Shown: positions 9,021 to 18,217, counted from the first letter of the stretch. The stretch: DNA of 64,000 nt from Pseudaeromonas sp038247115 (GCA_038247115.1 JBBRVG010000005.1:19083-83082), one strand, 5' to 3'. Notes: generated from the sequence alone by a model not told the origin. A program made the numbers and translations.

Positions 9021-9556
9021 GGGGATCCCTCGGATAAAGGCGGCAGGGGCGTGCTGCCAGCGGTGTGGATGATGGAAGCCTGAGCCAGCAAGAGTGTCAT
9101 CAGGTCCTGGCGTTGAGGTGTGGCAACACCGATAGATTCAAGATAGTCGGCCAGGGCCGAACCTGGCTTTGTCGTGTCCGGATCTGGGGTGCCCGGAGCT
9201 GTGGAATGAGCGTCGGAACATGGCTGAGCCTCCAGAGCGGCCAGCAGTCGTTGCTGCATCTGCCGCTCCAGGGATAATTCATGGGTCAGCAAGCGGGCAT
9301 AATCACTGGGCGCCAGCTTGGGTTTCAGGGCGCGACGCAGCAGTCGCCAATCCTGCAATACCGGTAGCAAGGGGGCTGCCGCATATACCAGGGGGCGGTA
9401 ACTGCCCTGCCAGCCACGGGTCTGCAACAGCGCCAGCAACAGCAACAGGTTCACCTCGGCACCGTTCTGGTGTTGGGCCAGCAAGCAGGCGGATTGCACG
9501 GCGGGGGCCGCATACAGACTCTGGCTCAACGCCCAGAACTCATTCGCCGTCAGCAA
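9014..9556 (-). CDS. TIGR02444 (DUF2390) family protein
   Basis: This 180-residue conserved protein has no assigned function. The N-terminal pattern NEFWALSQSLYAAPAVQSAC and the following Leu-rich helices match the TIGR02444 family found in gammaproteobacteria next to ABC-F genes. The start appears to be TTG at 9556, preceded by GGGAG with seven bases spacing; no ATG fits the conserved N-terminus. It overlaps yheS by 17 bases and rlmJ by seven. The C-terminal region carries a low-complexity Pro/Asp/Thr linker near residues 113-135. Function is unknown. Confidence 0.8.
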   Translation of the reverse strand: MLTANEFWALSQSLYAAPAVQSACLLAQHQNGAEVNLLLLLALLQTRGWQGSYRPLVYAAAPLLPVLQDWRLLRRALKPKLAPSDYARLLTHELSLERQMQQRLLAALEAQPCSDAHSTAPGTPDPDTTKPGSALADYLESIGVATPQRQDLMTLLLAQASIIHTAGSTPLPPLSEGSPC

Positions 9557-11456
9557 AGGCTTGCTCCCTGGCTTCGAGATCTTCGCCGAGGGTCATCCAT
9601 TCCATCTCGACGGCTTCGAGCTGATTTTTCAGCGGACCTTGCTGCGCCAGCAACTGGGTCAGTTTGCCCTTGGCGCTTTCGGTGTAGAGCTCTGGATCGC
9701 CCATCGCCTGCTCTATGGTGGCGAGCTGCTGCTGCAGTTTTTCCATCTGGGCTTCGAGCTTTTCCAGTTTCTGCTTTAGCGGGCGCATCGCCTGCCGGAA
9801 CTCGGCTTCCCGACGTTTCTGATCCTTGCGCGTGGCGGCGGAGTTACTGCCACCCTCGCTGCTACCGTCATTGCTATTCTGGCTCTTCTCCAGAGCCAGC
9901 AGCCACTTGTGGTAGTCATCCAGATCGCCGTCGAACACTTCCACCCGCTTGTCATGGACCAGATAGAGATCGTCGGTGGTGGTGCGCAGCAAGTGTCTGT
10001 CGTGGGAGACGATGACCATGGCGCCTTCGAAGCCTTGTAAGGCCATGGTCAGGGCTTCACGCATCTCCAGATCCAGGTGGTTGGTCGGTTCATCCAGCAG
10101 CAACAGGTTGGGTTTGCCCCAGACTACCAACGCCAGCACCAGACGCGCTTTTTCACCGCCCGAGAAGGGACCTACCGGATCCAGCGCCTTGTCGCCCTGA
10201 AAGCCGAAGCCACCTAAGAAGCTGCGGAGCTCCTGCTCGGTTTTATCGGGAGCCAGGCGTGCCAGGTGGGCCAGCGGAGTATCGTCATTGCGCAAATACT
10301 CCAGCTGGTGCTGGGCAAAATAGCCAATCTTGACGCCACGGGCCAGCTCCAGCTTGCCGGACAAGGGCGCTAGCTCACCGGCCAGCAACTTGATGAAGGT
10401 GGATTTACCGGCACCGTTGCGGCCGAGCAGACCAATGCGCGAGCCGGGTACCAGATTGAGCTTGATCTTCTCCAGGATCAACTTGTCGCCATAACCGGCA
10501 CTCAGGTTTTCCATCATCATCAGCGGCGTCGGCAGGGCATCGGGCTCGCGGAAGCTGAACTGGAATTGGGAGTCGACATGGGCCGGGAGAATACGCTCCA
10601 TCCGCTCCATGGCCTTGAGTCGGCTCTGGGCCTGACGGGCCTTGCTGGCCTTGTAGCGGAAGCGGTCTATGTATTCCTGCATGTGGGTCAGCGCCACTTG
10701 CTGCTTCTCGAATAGCGATTGCTGCTGGGCCAGCATTTCGGCCCGTTGCAGTTCGAAGTCGGAGTAGCCGCCTGTGTATTCGTTGAGCTTGCCATTTTCG
10801 ATGTGAATGATGCGGTTGATCACCCGATCCAGAAAATCCCGGTCGTGGGAGATGAGGATCAGGGTGCCGCGGTAGCTCTTGAGCCAGCCTTCAAGCCAGA
10901 TCACCGCATCCAGATCCAGGTGGTTGGTCGGTTCATCCAGCAGCAACAGATCTGAACGGCAGAGCAGGGCCTGGGCCAGGTTCAGGCGCATACGCCAGCC
11001 CCCGGAGAAGGCACGAACCGGCGATTCATGCAAAGTGCTGGCAAATCCCAGACCGTGCAGCAGGGTTCCGGCCCGGGCGCGGATACTATAGCCACCGATG
11101 GCTTCGAGCTTGCCATGCAATTCGGCAACCTTGATGCCGTCACCCTGTTGTTCGGCCTGGGCCAGCTCGGCCTCCAGGGCCCGGTATTCCCGGTCACCAT
11201 CCATCACATACTCCAGCGCTGGTTTATCCAGCGCCGGGGTTTCCTGGGCCACACTCGACATCTGCCAGCCGGAAGGGACCGACAGGGTGCCGTTATCGAC
11301 CGCGAGTTCCCCTTTGAGCAGGGCAAAGAAGGAGGATTTTCCGCAGCCGTTCTTGCCGACCAACCCGACCTTATGGCCGGGAAATATGGTGGCAGAGGCG
11401 TTATCCAGCAGCTTGCTATTGCCGCGTAACAGTTCGATTTCACTGGCGATGATCAT
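9540..11456 (-). CDS. yheS: ABC-F ATPase YheS
   Basis: The 638-residue cytoplasmic protein has two ABC ATPase domains without membrane segments. The first Walker A is GKNGCGKSS with signature FSGGWRMRL and Walker B LLLLDEPTNHLD; the second is GRNGAGKST with FSGGEKARL and LLLLDEPTNHLD. A linker of charged helices and a coiled-coil C-terminal tail (about 560-630) are present. Length and local sequence agree with E. coli YheS, an ABC-F ribosome-associated translation factor, rather than Uup or EttA. It heads a unit with the TIGR02444 gene and rlmJ. A shadow of this gene is open on the opposite strand and is not coding. Confidence 0.93.
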   Translation of the reverse strand: MIIASEIELLRGNSKLLDNASATIFPGHKVGLVGKNGCGKSSFFALLKGELAVDNGTLSVPSGWQMSSVAQETPALDKPALEYVMDGDREYRALEAELAQAEQQGDGIKVAELHGKLEAIGGYSIRARAGTLLHGLGFASTLHESPVRAFSGGWRMRLNLAQALLCRSDLLLLDEPTNHLDLDAVIWLEGWLKSYRGTLILISHDRDFLDRVINRIIHIENGKLNEYTGGYSDFELQRAEMLAQQQSLFEKQQVALTHMQEYIDRFRYKASKARQAQSRLKAMERMERILPAHVDSQFQFSFREPDALPTPLMMMENLSAGYGDKLILEKIKLNLVPGSRIGLLGRNGAGKSTFIKLLAGELAPLSGKLELARGVKIGYFAQHQLEYLRNDDTPLAHLARLAPDKTEQELRSFLGGFGFQGDKALDPVGPFSGGEKARLVLALVVWGKPNLLLLDEPTNHLDLEMREALTMALQGFEGAMVIVSHDRHLLRTTTDDLYLVHDKRVEVFDGDLDDYHKWLLALEKSQNSNDGSSEGGSNSAATRKDQKRREAEFRQAMRPLKQKLEKLEAQMEKLQQQLATIEQAMGDPELYTESAKGKLTQLLAQQGPLKNQLEAVEMEWMTLGEDLEAREQAFADGE

Positions 11457-11523
11457 GGTGCATCTCGTCGTTCAGGCAGGGATGACCTGCGGGCGAAAAT
11501 AGGGAAGGCTCCGGCTGCTGCCT

Positions 11524-12234
11524 TCAGGGGCGATAGCGTTGCTGGGCTTGCTGGTATTGTTCCAGCGTACTGAATCCGGCCTGGCGGAAGGCTCGCTCCT
11601 CGCTCAGCCCCTGCTTGAGGTGCTGCAGGGTCTGGTACAACTGCCACTGTTCCAGCCATTCGATGAGGCCCAGATCCAGTTGCTGCTTGAACTGATCCAG
11701 CACCTCCCGTGGCGAGAGTCCCTGGGCCTGTTGGCAGGCATCGGCGATCGCCGTCAGATCGCCGCCCTGACGCAGGGTGGCAAGGGCACACTGCACGCCC
11801 TTGCTCAACGGCACTGCGGCATGGCTGCTGATTTTGTATTCCGGTAACAGATCGGCCAGCAGACGGCTCAAGCGACCGCTATGGCCTTGCCAGTCCAGCG
11901 GGGCGGCTGCCAACTGCTGTTCCAGGCGTTCCAGCAGGGGCAAGATCAGGGGATGATGATGCACAAATCCCGCCGCGCGAGGGCGTTCACCACGGACCCG
12001 GACCGAGAAGCGGATACGGTTGAAACGGCAGCCTTGCCACAACGTCAGGCCATGCAGGCAATCGGCGGGCAGCCAGAACAGATCGCCCTGACGTAATACA
12101 AATTCGTCACGGCCAAGACGCATCAGCAAGCTGCCAGCGCGCAGGTGAAGTAACTGGTCGGAGGGCTGGCGATGACGGCCAAGCAATTCCAGTCGTTGCG
12201 CCGACTGGGTTTCAAAATGAACTGGATAAGACAT
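11524..12234 (-). CDS. AraC-family transcriptional regulator with cupin-like N-terminus
   Basis: The product has 236 residues from an ATG at 12234. An N-terminal cupin-like sensing domain (LRAGSLLMRLGRDEFVLRQGDLFWLP) is followed by a C-terminal double helix-turn-helix region: LTAIADACQQAQGLSPREVL is the first helix pair and ERAFRQAGFSTLEQY the second. The usual final GxTPxxYR segment is missing or degenerate. The effector and targets are unknown. It stands between yheS, which is codirectional, and slyD, which is divergent, with a 188-bp shared upstream region. Confidence 0.75.
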   Translation of the reverse strand: MSYPVHFETQSAQRLELLGRHRQPSDQLLHLRAGSLLMRLGRDEFVLRQGDLFWLPADCLHGLTLWQGCRFNRIRFSVRVRGERPRAAGFVHHHPLILPLLERLEQQLAAAPLDWQGHSGRLSRLLADLLPEYKISSHAAVPLSKGVQCALATLRQGGDLTAIADACQQAQGLSPREVLDQFKQQLDLGLIEWLEQWQLYQTLQHLKQGLSEERAFRQAGFSTLEQYQQAQQRYRP

Positions 12235-12337
12235 GAACGCCAACAGGCCTAAAAACGATGGGGCGGATTATACGCAAAAATGTGCGCACAAGGCAGATTC
12301 ACTGTGTTTTTCCTGGCTTTTCGCCTTGGTGGGAGAG

Positions 12338-12366
12338 TGTTCACTCCGATTTTTTTCCGGTATGCT
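12338..12366 (+). promoter_or_regulatory. Candidate slyD promoter
   Basis: TGTTCA, 17 bases and TATGCT lie 56 bp before the slyD start. The match is partial; a start point near 12373 is inferred. Confidence 0.4.
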
Positions 12367-12422
12367 GGGCGCAACTTTTTTACGCCCCACTGTTGCCGGG
12401 GCGCCAACACCGGGAACCTGAC

Positions 12423-13049
12423 ATGAAAGTAAGCCATCTGAGCGTTGTTACCCTCGACTATTCCGTTTCTGACGAGTCCGGCGACGTGCTGGACAGCACC
12501 GAAGGCCGCGAGCCGCTGGTTTACCTGCATGGCGCAGGTTTTCTGGTTCCGGGTCTGGAGAAGGCGCTGTATGACCGTGATATCGGTGACAGCTTCGAAC
12601 TGGATGTCGCGGCGGCTGAGGCCTACGGCGAATACGAAGACGATCTGGTCCAAAGCGTACCGGGCGAGCTGTTTGACGGCATGGAAGTGGCCGAAGGTGA
12701 CACCTTTGTTGCCGATACCGATGATGGTCACCGCCCTGTGACTGTGGTCGAAGTGACCGAAGAGTTTGTCAAGGTCGATGCCAACCATCCGCTGGCGGGT
12801 GTGAATCTGCATTTCAGCGTCGCTGTGCGTGATGTGCGAGCGGCCACGGCGGAAGAGATTGCCCATGGCCACGTCCATGGTGCCGATGACCATCACCATG
12901 GTCACGAAGGTTGCTGCGGTGGTCATGGTCACGACCATGATCATGGCGATGACCATGAGTGCTGTGGTGGTAAGGGTCATGACCATGATCACGACCATGC
13001 CGAAAAGGCTGAGGGTTGCTGCGGTGGCGGTGGTTGCGGTCGTCACTAA
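12423..13049 (+). CDS. slyD: FKBP-type peptidyl-prolyl isomerase SlyD
   Basis: The product has 208 residues. Residues 1-145 are an FKBP fold with an inserted flap (IF) domain: VSHLSVVTLDYSVSDESG, then LVYLHGAGFLVPGLEKAL and ANHPLAGVNLHFSV. Residues 150-208 form a His-, Cys-, Asp- and Gly-rich tail with repeated GHDHDH and CCGG units, which binds nickel and other metals in SlyD. It is a cytoplasmic folding factor and metallochaperone that assists hydrogenase maturation and, in E. coli, phi-X174 lysis. The ATG at 12423 gives the conserved start; the frame is open further upstream but that part is not conserved. A terminator follows. Confidence 0.95.
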   Translation: MKVSHLSVVTLDYSVSDESGDVLDSTEGREPLVYLHGAGFLVPGLEKALYDRDIGDSFELDVAAAEAYGEYEDDLVQSVPGELFDGMEVAEGDTFVADTDDGHRPVTVVEVTEEFVKVDANHPLAGVNLHFSVAVRDVRAATAEEIAHGHVHGADDHHHGHEGCCGGHGHDHDHGDDHECCGGKGHDHDHDHAEKAEGCCGGGGCGRH

Positions 13050-13103
13050 GAGCAGAGCTTGCCTGGCGAGGATCTGAGCCAGACTCGCTAGCCAGACCTT
13101 AGA

Positions 13104-13132
13104 AAAATGCCCTCATGATGAGGGCATTTTTT
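13104..13132 (+). terminator. Rho-independent terminator after slyD
   Basis: AAAATGCCCTCA-TGA-TGAGGGCATTTT plus further Ts forms a strong symmetrical hairpin between converging slyD and dxs. It can serve both directions. Confidence 0.9.
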
Positions 13133-13170
13133 ATGGCTTGAAACAAGCACTGAGTGGCGAGCTGGCGAGG

Positions 13171-15036
13171 TCAGGCCGCGACAAACTGCCGGATACTGGC
13201 TTCGATGCCGGCTGCATCCAGCCCCAGCAGTTGCAGGATTTCGGTCTGGGAGCCCTGCTCGATGAAACGATCCGGCAGGCCCAGATTTAGCACCGGTTTG
13301 TAGACGCGCAGTCGCTGCAGGGCCTCATTGACCGCCGAACCTGCGCCGCCACAGAGTGAACCCTCTTCCAGCGTCACCAGCGTCTGGTGACTGGCCGCCA
13401 GCTCTGCCAGCAGAGCTTCATCCAGTGGTTTGACAAAGCGCATATCCACCAGGGTGGCATCCAGCGCCTCGGCGACCGGTTTGGCCTGCTGCAACAGGGT
13501 GCCGAAGGCCAGAATGGCGATCTCCTTGCCCTGACGCAGCAGGCGTCCGCGACCGATAGGCAGTGACTGCATGGCAACTTGCGGTGTGATACCCGAGCCG
13601 ATACCTCGTGGATAGCGCACCGCCGCCGGGCTGCCTAATTGAAAACCTGTGTAGAGCATCTGCCGACACTCGTCTTCATCTGACGGCGTCATGATGGTCA
13701 GGTTGGGGATGGTGCGCAGGAAGCTGATATCAAACGCCCCCTGGTGGGTCGGGCCATCGGCACCGACGATCCCGGCGCGGTCGATGGCAAACAGCACCGG
13801 CAAATTCTGCAGCGCCACATCGTGGATCAGCTGATCATAGGCCCGTTGCAGGAAGCTGGAGTAGATGGCGACAACTGGCTTCAAGCCTTCGATGGCCATG
13901 CCTGCGGCCAGGGTGACGGCATGTTGCTCGGCAATGGCGACATCAAAGTAGCGGTCGGGGAATTGCTGGGAAAACTCGACCATGCCGGAACCTTCGCGCA
14001 TGGCCGGGGTGATGCCAATCAGTTTCTCATCCTGCGCCGCCATGTCACACAGCCACTGGCCGAAGATGGTCGAGAACCCGGGCTTGCCGCCGCTGGTTTT
14101 GGGCAGGCAGTCATCGTCTGGATTGAACTTGGGCACACCGTGATAACCGATGGGATCTTTTTCGGCGGGCTCGTAGCCCTTGCCCTTCTTGGTCATCACA
14201 TGCAACAACTGGGGCCCCTTGAGCTGACGCATGTTCTTCAGAGTACTGATCAGGGCGTTGACATCATGACCATCGATGGGGCCTATATAGTTGAAACCGA
14301 ACTCCTCGAACAGGGTGCCCGGGATCACCATGCCCTTGATGTGTTCTTCGGCGCGGCGCGCTAGCTCTTTCACGGGTGGCAAACCGGAGAGCACCTTCTT
14401 GCCGCCTTCGCGGATGGTGGTATAGAGCTGACCGGAGAGCCAGCGCGCCAGATGATTGTTCAGGGCGCCGACATTCTCGGAGATGGACATCTCGTTGTCG
14501 TTGAGGATCACCAGCAGATCTTCATGGAGATCGCCGGCATGGTTCAGTGCCTCAAACGCCATACCGGCGGTCAGGGCTCCATCCCCGATGATGGCCACGG
14601 CCTTGCGGCCCAGACCTTCCTTCTTGGCGGCGATCGCCATGCCCAGCGCAGCCCCGATGGAGGTGCTGGAGTGTCCGACGCAGAGGGTGTCGTATTCGCT
14701 CTCTTCGCGCCAGGGGAAAGGGTGCAAGCCGTCTTTCTGGCGAATGGTCTGCATGCGATCCCGGCGTCCGGTGAGGATCTTGTGGGGATAGGCCTGATGG
14801 CCAACATCCCAGACCAGACGATCTACCGGGGTCTGGTAGACATAATGCAAGGCCACCGTCAGTTCGACGACGCCGAGACCCGAGGCCAGATGGCCACTGC
14901 TGCGGCTGACGGAGCGCAGCAGGAATTGCCGCAATTCATCGCACAGGGCGGTCAGACGCTCCTGCGGCAATTGCCGCAGTTCATCCGGAGTATTGGCCTG
15001 GGCCAGGAGCGGGTAATGACTAATATCGAGACTCAT
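13171..15036 (-). CDS. dxs: 1-deoxy-D-xylulose-5-phosphate synthase
   Basis: This 621-residue thiamine-diphosphate enzyme condenses pyruvate and glyceraldehyde 3-phosphate in the first step of the MEP isoprenoid pathway. Visible motifs are the early His of VWDVGHQAYPHKI, the ThDP/Mg motif GDGALTAGMAFEALN around residue 152, VAIAEQHAVTLAAGMA in the pyrimidine domain and DRAGIVGADGPTHQGAFD. The C-terminal transketolase domain is complete. The ATG at 15036 gives the E. coli-like start. It lies 19 bases downstream of ispA in the order xseB-ispA-dxs, the classical enterobacterial operon. Confidence 0.97.
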   Translation of the reverse strand: MSLDISHYPLLAQANTPDELRQLPQERLTALCDELRQFLLRSVSRSSGHLASGLGVVELTVALHYVYQTPVDRLVWDVGHQAYPHKILTGRRDRMQTIRQKDGLHPFPWREESEYDTLCVGHSSTSIGAALGMAIAAKKEGLGRKAVAIIGDGALTAGMAFEALNHAGDLHEDLLVILNDNEMSISENVGALNNHLARWLSGQLYTTIREGGKKVLSGLPPVKELARRAEEHIKGMVIPGTLFEEFGFNYIGPIDGHDVNALISTLKNMRQLKGPQLLHVMTKKGKGYEPAEKDPIGYHGVPKFNPDDDCLPKTSGGKPGFSTIFGQWLCDMAAQDEKLIGITPAMREGSGMVEFSQQFPDRYFDVAIAEQHAVTLAAGMAIEGLKPVVAIYSSFLQRAYDQLIHDVALQNLPVLFAIDRAGIVGADGPTHQGAFDISFLRTIPNLTIMTPSDEDECRQMLYTGFQLGSPAAVRYPRGIGSGITPQVAMQSLPIGRGRLLRQGKEIAILAFGTLLQQAKPVAEALDATLVDMRFVKPLDEALLAELAASHQTLVTLEEGSLCGGAGSAVNEALQRLRVYKPVLNLGLPDRFIEQGSQTEILQLLGLDAAGIEASIRQFVAA

Positions 15037-15055
15037 CAAATACTTCTATAGGCGA

Positions 15056-15946
15056 TCAGTAGGCTCGTTCGACAATGTAATCGGCGAAGGCGCGCAGTAT
15101 GTGGGTATTGTAAGGCAAGGGGGCGATTGCCGCTAATGCCTGACGATGCAGCTCACGAGCCAGCTCACGGGCGGGCTCCAGACCGAGCAGTGCCGGATAG
15201 GTGCTTTTGGCCAGTGCAACATCGGATCCCTGCGGTTTGCCCAGGGTCGCTGTGTCACTGGTGATATCCAGAATGTCATCCTGCACCTGAAACGCCAGAC
15301 CAATGGCTGCGGCATAGAGTTGCAAGGCGGCGAGTTGATCCGGCTGGATCTGGTGATGACACAAAGCCCCCAGGGTTACAGCGCATTCGATAAGCGCCCC
15401 GGTTTTGTGGCGATGGATTTGCTCCAGTGCCGTCAGGTCGACCTGTTGCCCCTCGGCCGCCAAATCCAGCGCCTGGCCGCCACACATACCGGCATAGCCG
15501 GAGGCGCGGGCCAATTGGCTCAGCATCAGGATCTGGTTTTTGGCCAGCACATCGGGGAGCGGATGATCGGCCAGAATGCTGAACGCCAGGGTTTGCAGTG
15601 CATCCCCGGCCAGAATGGCTGTCGCCTCGTCAAAGGCCTTGTGCACGGTCGGGTGACCGCGGCGCAGGTCATCGTCATCCATGGCGGGCAAGTCATCATG
15701 GATCAGCGAATAGGCGTGGATGCACTCGATGGCCGCGGCCGGGCCATCCAGCAGTTCATCGGCATCTCCCAGCAGATTGCCGGTGGCGTAGACCAGAAAT
15801 GGGCGTACCCGCTTGCCGCCCAGCAACAGGCCGTGGCGCATGGCGGCCTTGAGATGAGGTGCCACATCGCTGAGTTCATCGATATGGCGTTGCAGCAGCG
15901 CATCAATCCGCTGGCGGTACTGTTGGGAGAAGGCTTCCAGGCTCAC
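15056..15946 (-). CDS. ispA: Farnesyl diphosphate synthase
   Basis: The 296-residue (2E,6E)-farnesyl diphosphate synthase makes the C15 precursor of quinones and undecaprenyl phosphate. The first Asp-rich motif is DDLPAMDDDDLRRG (about residues 84-97) and the second is QVQDDILD. It starts with GTG at 15946, three bases after the xseB stop, which suggests coupling. Length agrees with E. coli IspA. It supplies the pathway fed by the adjacent dxs. Confidence 0.96.
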   Translation of the reverse strand: MSLEAFSQQYRQRIDALLQRHIDELSDVAPHLKAAMRHGLLLGGKRVRPFLVYATGNLLGDADELLDGPAAAIECIHAYSLIHDDLPAMDDDDLRRGHPTVHKAFDEATAILAGDALQTLAFSILADHPLPDVLAKNQILMLSQLARASGYAGMCGGQALDLAAEGQQVDLTALEQIHRHKTGALIECAVTLGALCHHQIQPDQLAALQLYAAAIGLAFQVQDDILDITSDTATLGKPQGSDVALAKSTYPALLGLEPARELARELHRQALAAIAPLPYNTHILRAFADYIVERAY

Positions 15947-15949
15947 GAC

Positions 15950-16195
15950 TTATTCTCCTTGCTGCGGCTCAAAGGGCACTAGCTCACTCTGCTCCTGCTC
16001 GCTGAGCAGAATCTGGACTTTCTGTTCGGCCTGGGTCAGCTTGAGCTGGCCGGCCCGAACCAGTTGAATACCCCGCTCGAATTGCTTGAGGGCGTCTTCC
16101 AATGGCAGCTCACCCTGTTCCATCTGCTGCACTATGCCTTCCAGCTCATCCAGAGTGGCATCAAAACTCAGGGTATCGATTCGCTTGCCGGCCAT
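15950..16195 (-). CDS. xseB: Exodeoxyribonuclease VII small subunit
   Basis: This 81-residue acidic helical protein shows the XseB pattern FDATLDELEGIVQQMEQGEL, LEDALKQFERGIQL and LTQAEQKVQIL. It pairs with XseA (not in the window) to degrade single-stranded DNA. The ATG at 16195 is the conserved start; the open frame runs upstream without conservation. It heads the minus-strand xseB-ispA-dxs operon. Confidence 0.95.
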   Translation of the reverse strand: MAGKRIDTLSFDATLDELEGIVQQMEQGELPLEDALKQFERGIQLVRAGQLKLTQAEQKVQILLSEQEQSELVPFEPQQGE

Positions 16196-16514
16196 GACGG
16201 TATCCTTGGACTTTAGTGTGATAAAACGGCGCCATCTTACCATCGTTCCGGAAACAGTGGCAGCCAGCATATCTGGGCCAGACGAAGCCGCGACAGCGGT
16301 TTTTTGTGAGAAAGGCCACGGAAGTTTTGGGGGTTGCCGCAAGCTTGGTTATAATTCCGCCCCCGCTGCACATCACGTATCTGATGCTCAGGTCTCTGCG
16401 CCTGGCGTTGGCGTGTGTTGCGGCGGGTCAGTTGCGGCCGTCTTGCTTGGATAAGTGAGGTGGTCATGTTGTCGGAATTGTTTCGACTCGTTGTGCTTAA
16501 CAAGAGCGTGGTCC
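16196..16514. other. Divergent xseB-thiI intergenic region
   Basis: These 319 bases contain no supported gene. A sigma-70-like thiI promoter is visible at 16327-16355. No TPP riboswitch features were recognised in the thiI leader. Confidence 0.5.
16327..16355 (+). promoter_or_regulatory. Probable thiI promoter
   Basis: TTGGGG and a perfect TATAAT are separated by 17 bases, which predicts a start near 16362 and a leader of about 150 bases before thiI. Confidence 0.6.
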
Positions 16515-17972
16515 ATGAAATTTATCATCAAGCTATTCCCCGAAATCACCATCAAGAGCAAATCCGTGCGTCAGCGCATGACCAAGGTGCTGCAGGGGAA
16601 TGTCCGCAATGTGTTGCGGCGTGTCGAACCTTCGGTGCGCGTCCGCATGGATTGGGACAAGCTGGTGGTGAGTTGTGACAATGACGCCCCAGGCATGCGG
16701 GATAAGCTGGTCGAGATCCTGCGCTGTACTCCAGGGATCCAGTGCTTCCTCGAGGTGCAGGAGTTCCGATTCAGCACGGTTCACGACATCTATGAGCGCA
16801 CGGCAGCCCTGTATGGTGACCAACTGGCGGGTAAAACCTTCTGTGTGCGCGTCAAACGGCACGGCAAGCATGAATTTACCTCCATCGAGGTCGAGCGCTA
16901 TGTGGGCGGTGGTCTCAATCAGAATCATGCCACCGGCGGCGTGCGGCTGAAAAAACCGGATCTGCAGATCAATCTGGAGATCGAGGATGACAAGCTGTAC
17001 CTGATTACCGATATCCATCCCGGGCTGGGCGGTTATCCGCTGTCGACTCAGGAGGATGTGTTGAGCCTGATCTCCGGTGGCTTCGACTCCGGCGTCGCCT
17101 CTTACCAATTCATCAAACGTGGCTGCCGGGTGCACTACTGCTTCTTCAATCTGGGCGGCGCGGCTCACGAAGTTGGCGTCAAGCAGGTTTCCTACTACCT
17201 GTGGAACAAGTACAGCGCCTCCCACAAGGTGAAGTTTCTGGCGGTCCCCTTCGAGCCCATCGTGGCTGAAATTCTGGAGAAGGTGGACAACAGTCTGATG
17301 GGGGTGATCCTCAAGCGGATGATGGTGCGTGTGGCCTCTCACCTGGCCCAAGATTTAGGCATAGAGGCGCTGGTCACCGGCGAGAGTCTGGGCCAGGTCT
17401 CCAGCCAGACCCTGACCAACCTCTCCGTGATCGATCGGGTCACCGAGACGCTAATCCTGCGTCCGCTGATCGTCAGCGACAAGCAGGACATCATTGATGA
17501 AGCCCGCAGGATTGGCACCCTGGAGTTTGCCGAAACCATGCCGGAGTACTGTGGTGTCATCTCCAACAAGCCGACGGTCAAGGCGCGCTTTGATAAGGTG
17601 CTGGCGGAAGAGGCCAAATTTGATTTCGGTATTCTGGATCAGGTGATCGCCCAGACCCGCTGGATGGATATTCGCGCCATTGCCGAAGAGACTCAGGCCC
17701 AGGTGGAAGAGGTCGAAACCGTGCAGGAGTTGGCAGCTGATGAAGTCATTCTGGATATTCGTTCTCCGGATGAGCATGACGAACGTCCGTTCAGCGTACC
17801 GGGTCATGAGTTGCTGCATATCCCGTTCTACAAGTTGGCCACTCAGTTTGGCGACCTGGATCAGAGCAAGACCTATCTGCTGTATTGCGAGAAGGGGGTG
17901 ATGAGTAAATTGCAGGCCCTCTACCTCAAGGAAAAAGGCTTTGCCAACATCAAGGTCTATCGTCAGGCCTGA
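16515..17972 (+). CDS. thiI: tRNA 4-thiouridine synthase / thiamine sulfur carrier ThiI
   Basis: The 485-residue product has the full gammaproteobacterial architecture: N-terminal ferredoxin-like and THUMP domain (MKFIIKLFPEITIKSKSVR), PP-loop ATP-binding site SGGFDSGVASY, and a C-terminal rhodanese domain with the persulfide Cys458 in LLYCEKGVMS. It makes s4U8 in tRNA and passes sulfur to ThiS for thiazole synthesis. The ATG at 16515 gives the conserved start. It is divergent from xseB as in E. coli. A strong terminator follows. Confidence 0.97.
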   Translation: MKFIIKLFPEITIKSKSVRQRMTKVLQGNVRNVLRRVEPSVRVRMDWDKLVVSCDNDAPGMRDKLVEILRCTPGIQCFLEVQEFRFSTVHDIYERTAALYGDQLAGKTFCVRVKRHGKHEFTSIEVERYVGGGLNQNHATGGVRLKKPDLQINLEIEDDKLYLITDIHPGLGGYPLSTQEDVLSLISGGFDSGVASYQFIKRGCRVHYCFFNLGGAAHEVGVKQVSYYLWNKYSASHKVKFLAVPFEPIVAEILEKVDNSLMGVILKRMMVRVASHLAQDLGIEALVTGESLGQVSSQTLTNLSVIDRVTETLILRPLIVSDKQDIIDEARRIGTLEFAETMPEYCGVISNKPTVKARFDKVLAEEAKFDFGILDQVIAQTRWMDIRAIAEETQAQVEEVETVQELAADEVILDIRSPDEHDERPFSVPGHELLHIPFYKLATQFGDLDQSKTYLLYCEKGVMSKLQALYLKEKGFANIKVYRQA

Positions 17973-17985
17973 TCGATCAGCTGTG

Positions 17986-18014
17986 AAAAAGGGGCTCTTT
18001 GAGCCCCTTTTTTT
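17986..18014 (+). terminator. Rho-independent terminator after thiI
   Basis: AAAAAGGGGCTC-TTT-GAGCCCC followed by seven Ts, beginning 13 bases after the thiI stop. Confidence 0.95.
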
Positions 18015-18171
18015 ATGCTTAGCCACGGGGAAAATCGATGCTCTGCCGTTGCGATGAGTGGCGGATTCGATATTTCGATGCAAACGAAAACAGCTTATGA
18101 GTGAAATCTGCGGCTATGGATTCGAAGGAGTTACGTTCAAATAGTGCTCAATTGAGAATATTTGTTGGTTC

Positions 18172-18187
18172 TGTGATCTAGGTCACC
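18172..18187. promoter_or_regulatory. CRP-like site 1 upstream of mtlA
   Basis: TGTGATCTAGGTCACC has a perfect left arm TGTGA and right arm TCACC after six bases. Confidence 0.65.
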
Positions 18188-18217
18188 TTGACGGGCGGGG
18201 TGAGCAGGGTGGTGGCT

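Noticed and set aside
12869..13049. Repeated CATGGTCA-type units resembling a repeat array
   Set aside because: They encode the His/Cys-rich metal-binding tail of SlyD and are not regular enough for a CRISPR or satellite.
13744..15051. Long antisense frames over dxs
   Set aside because: They mirror a strongly conserved enzyme and show no family features.
16356..16514. Possible thiamine riboswitch in the thiI leader
   Set aside because: The conserved THI-box core sequences were not found, and thiI is not normally under one.
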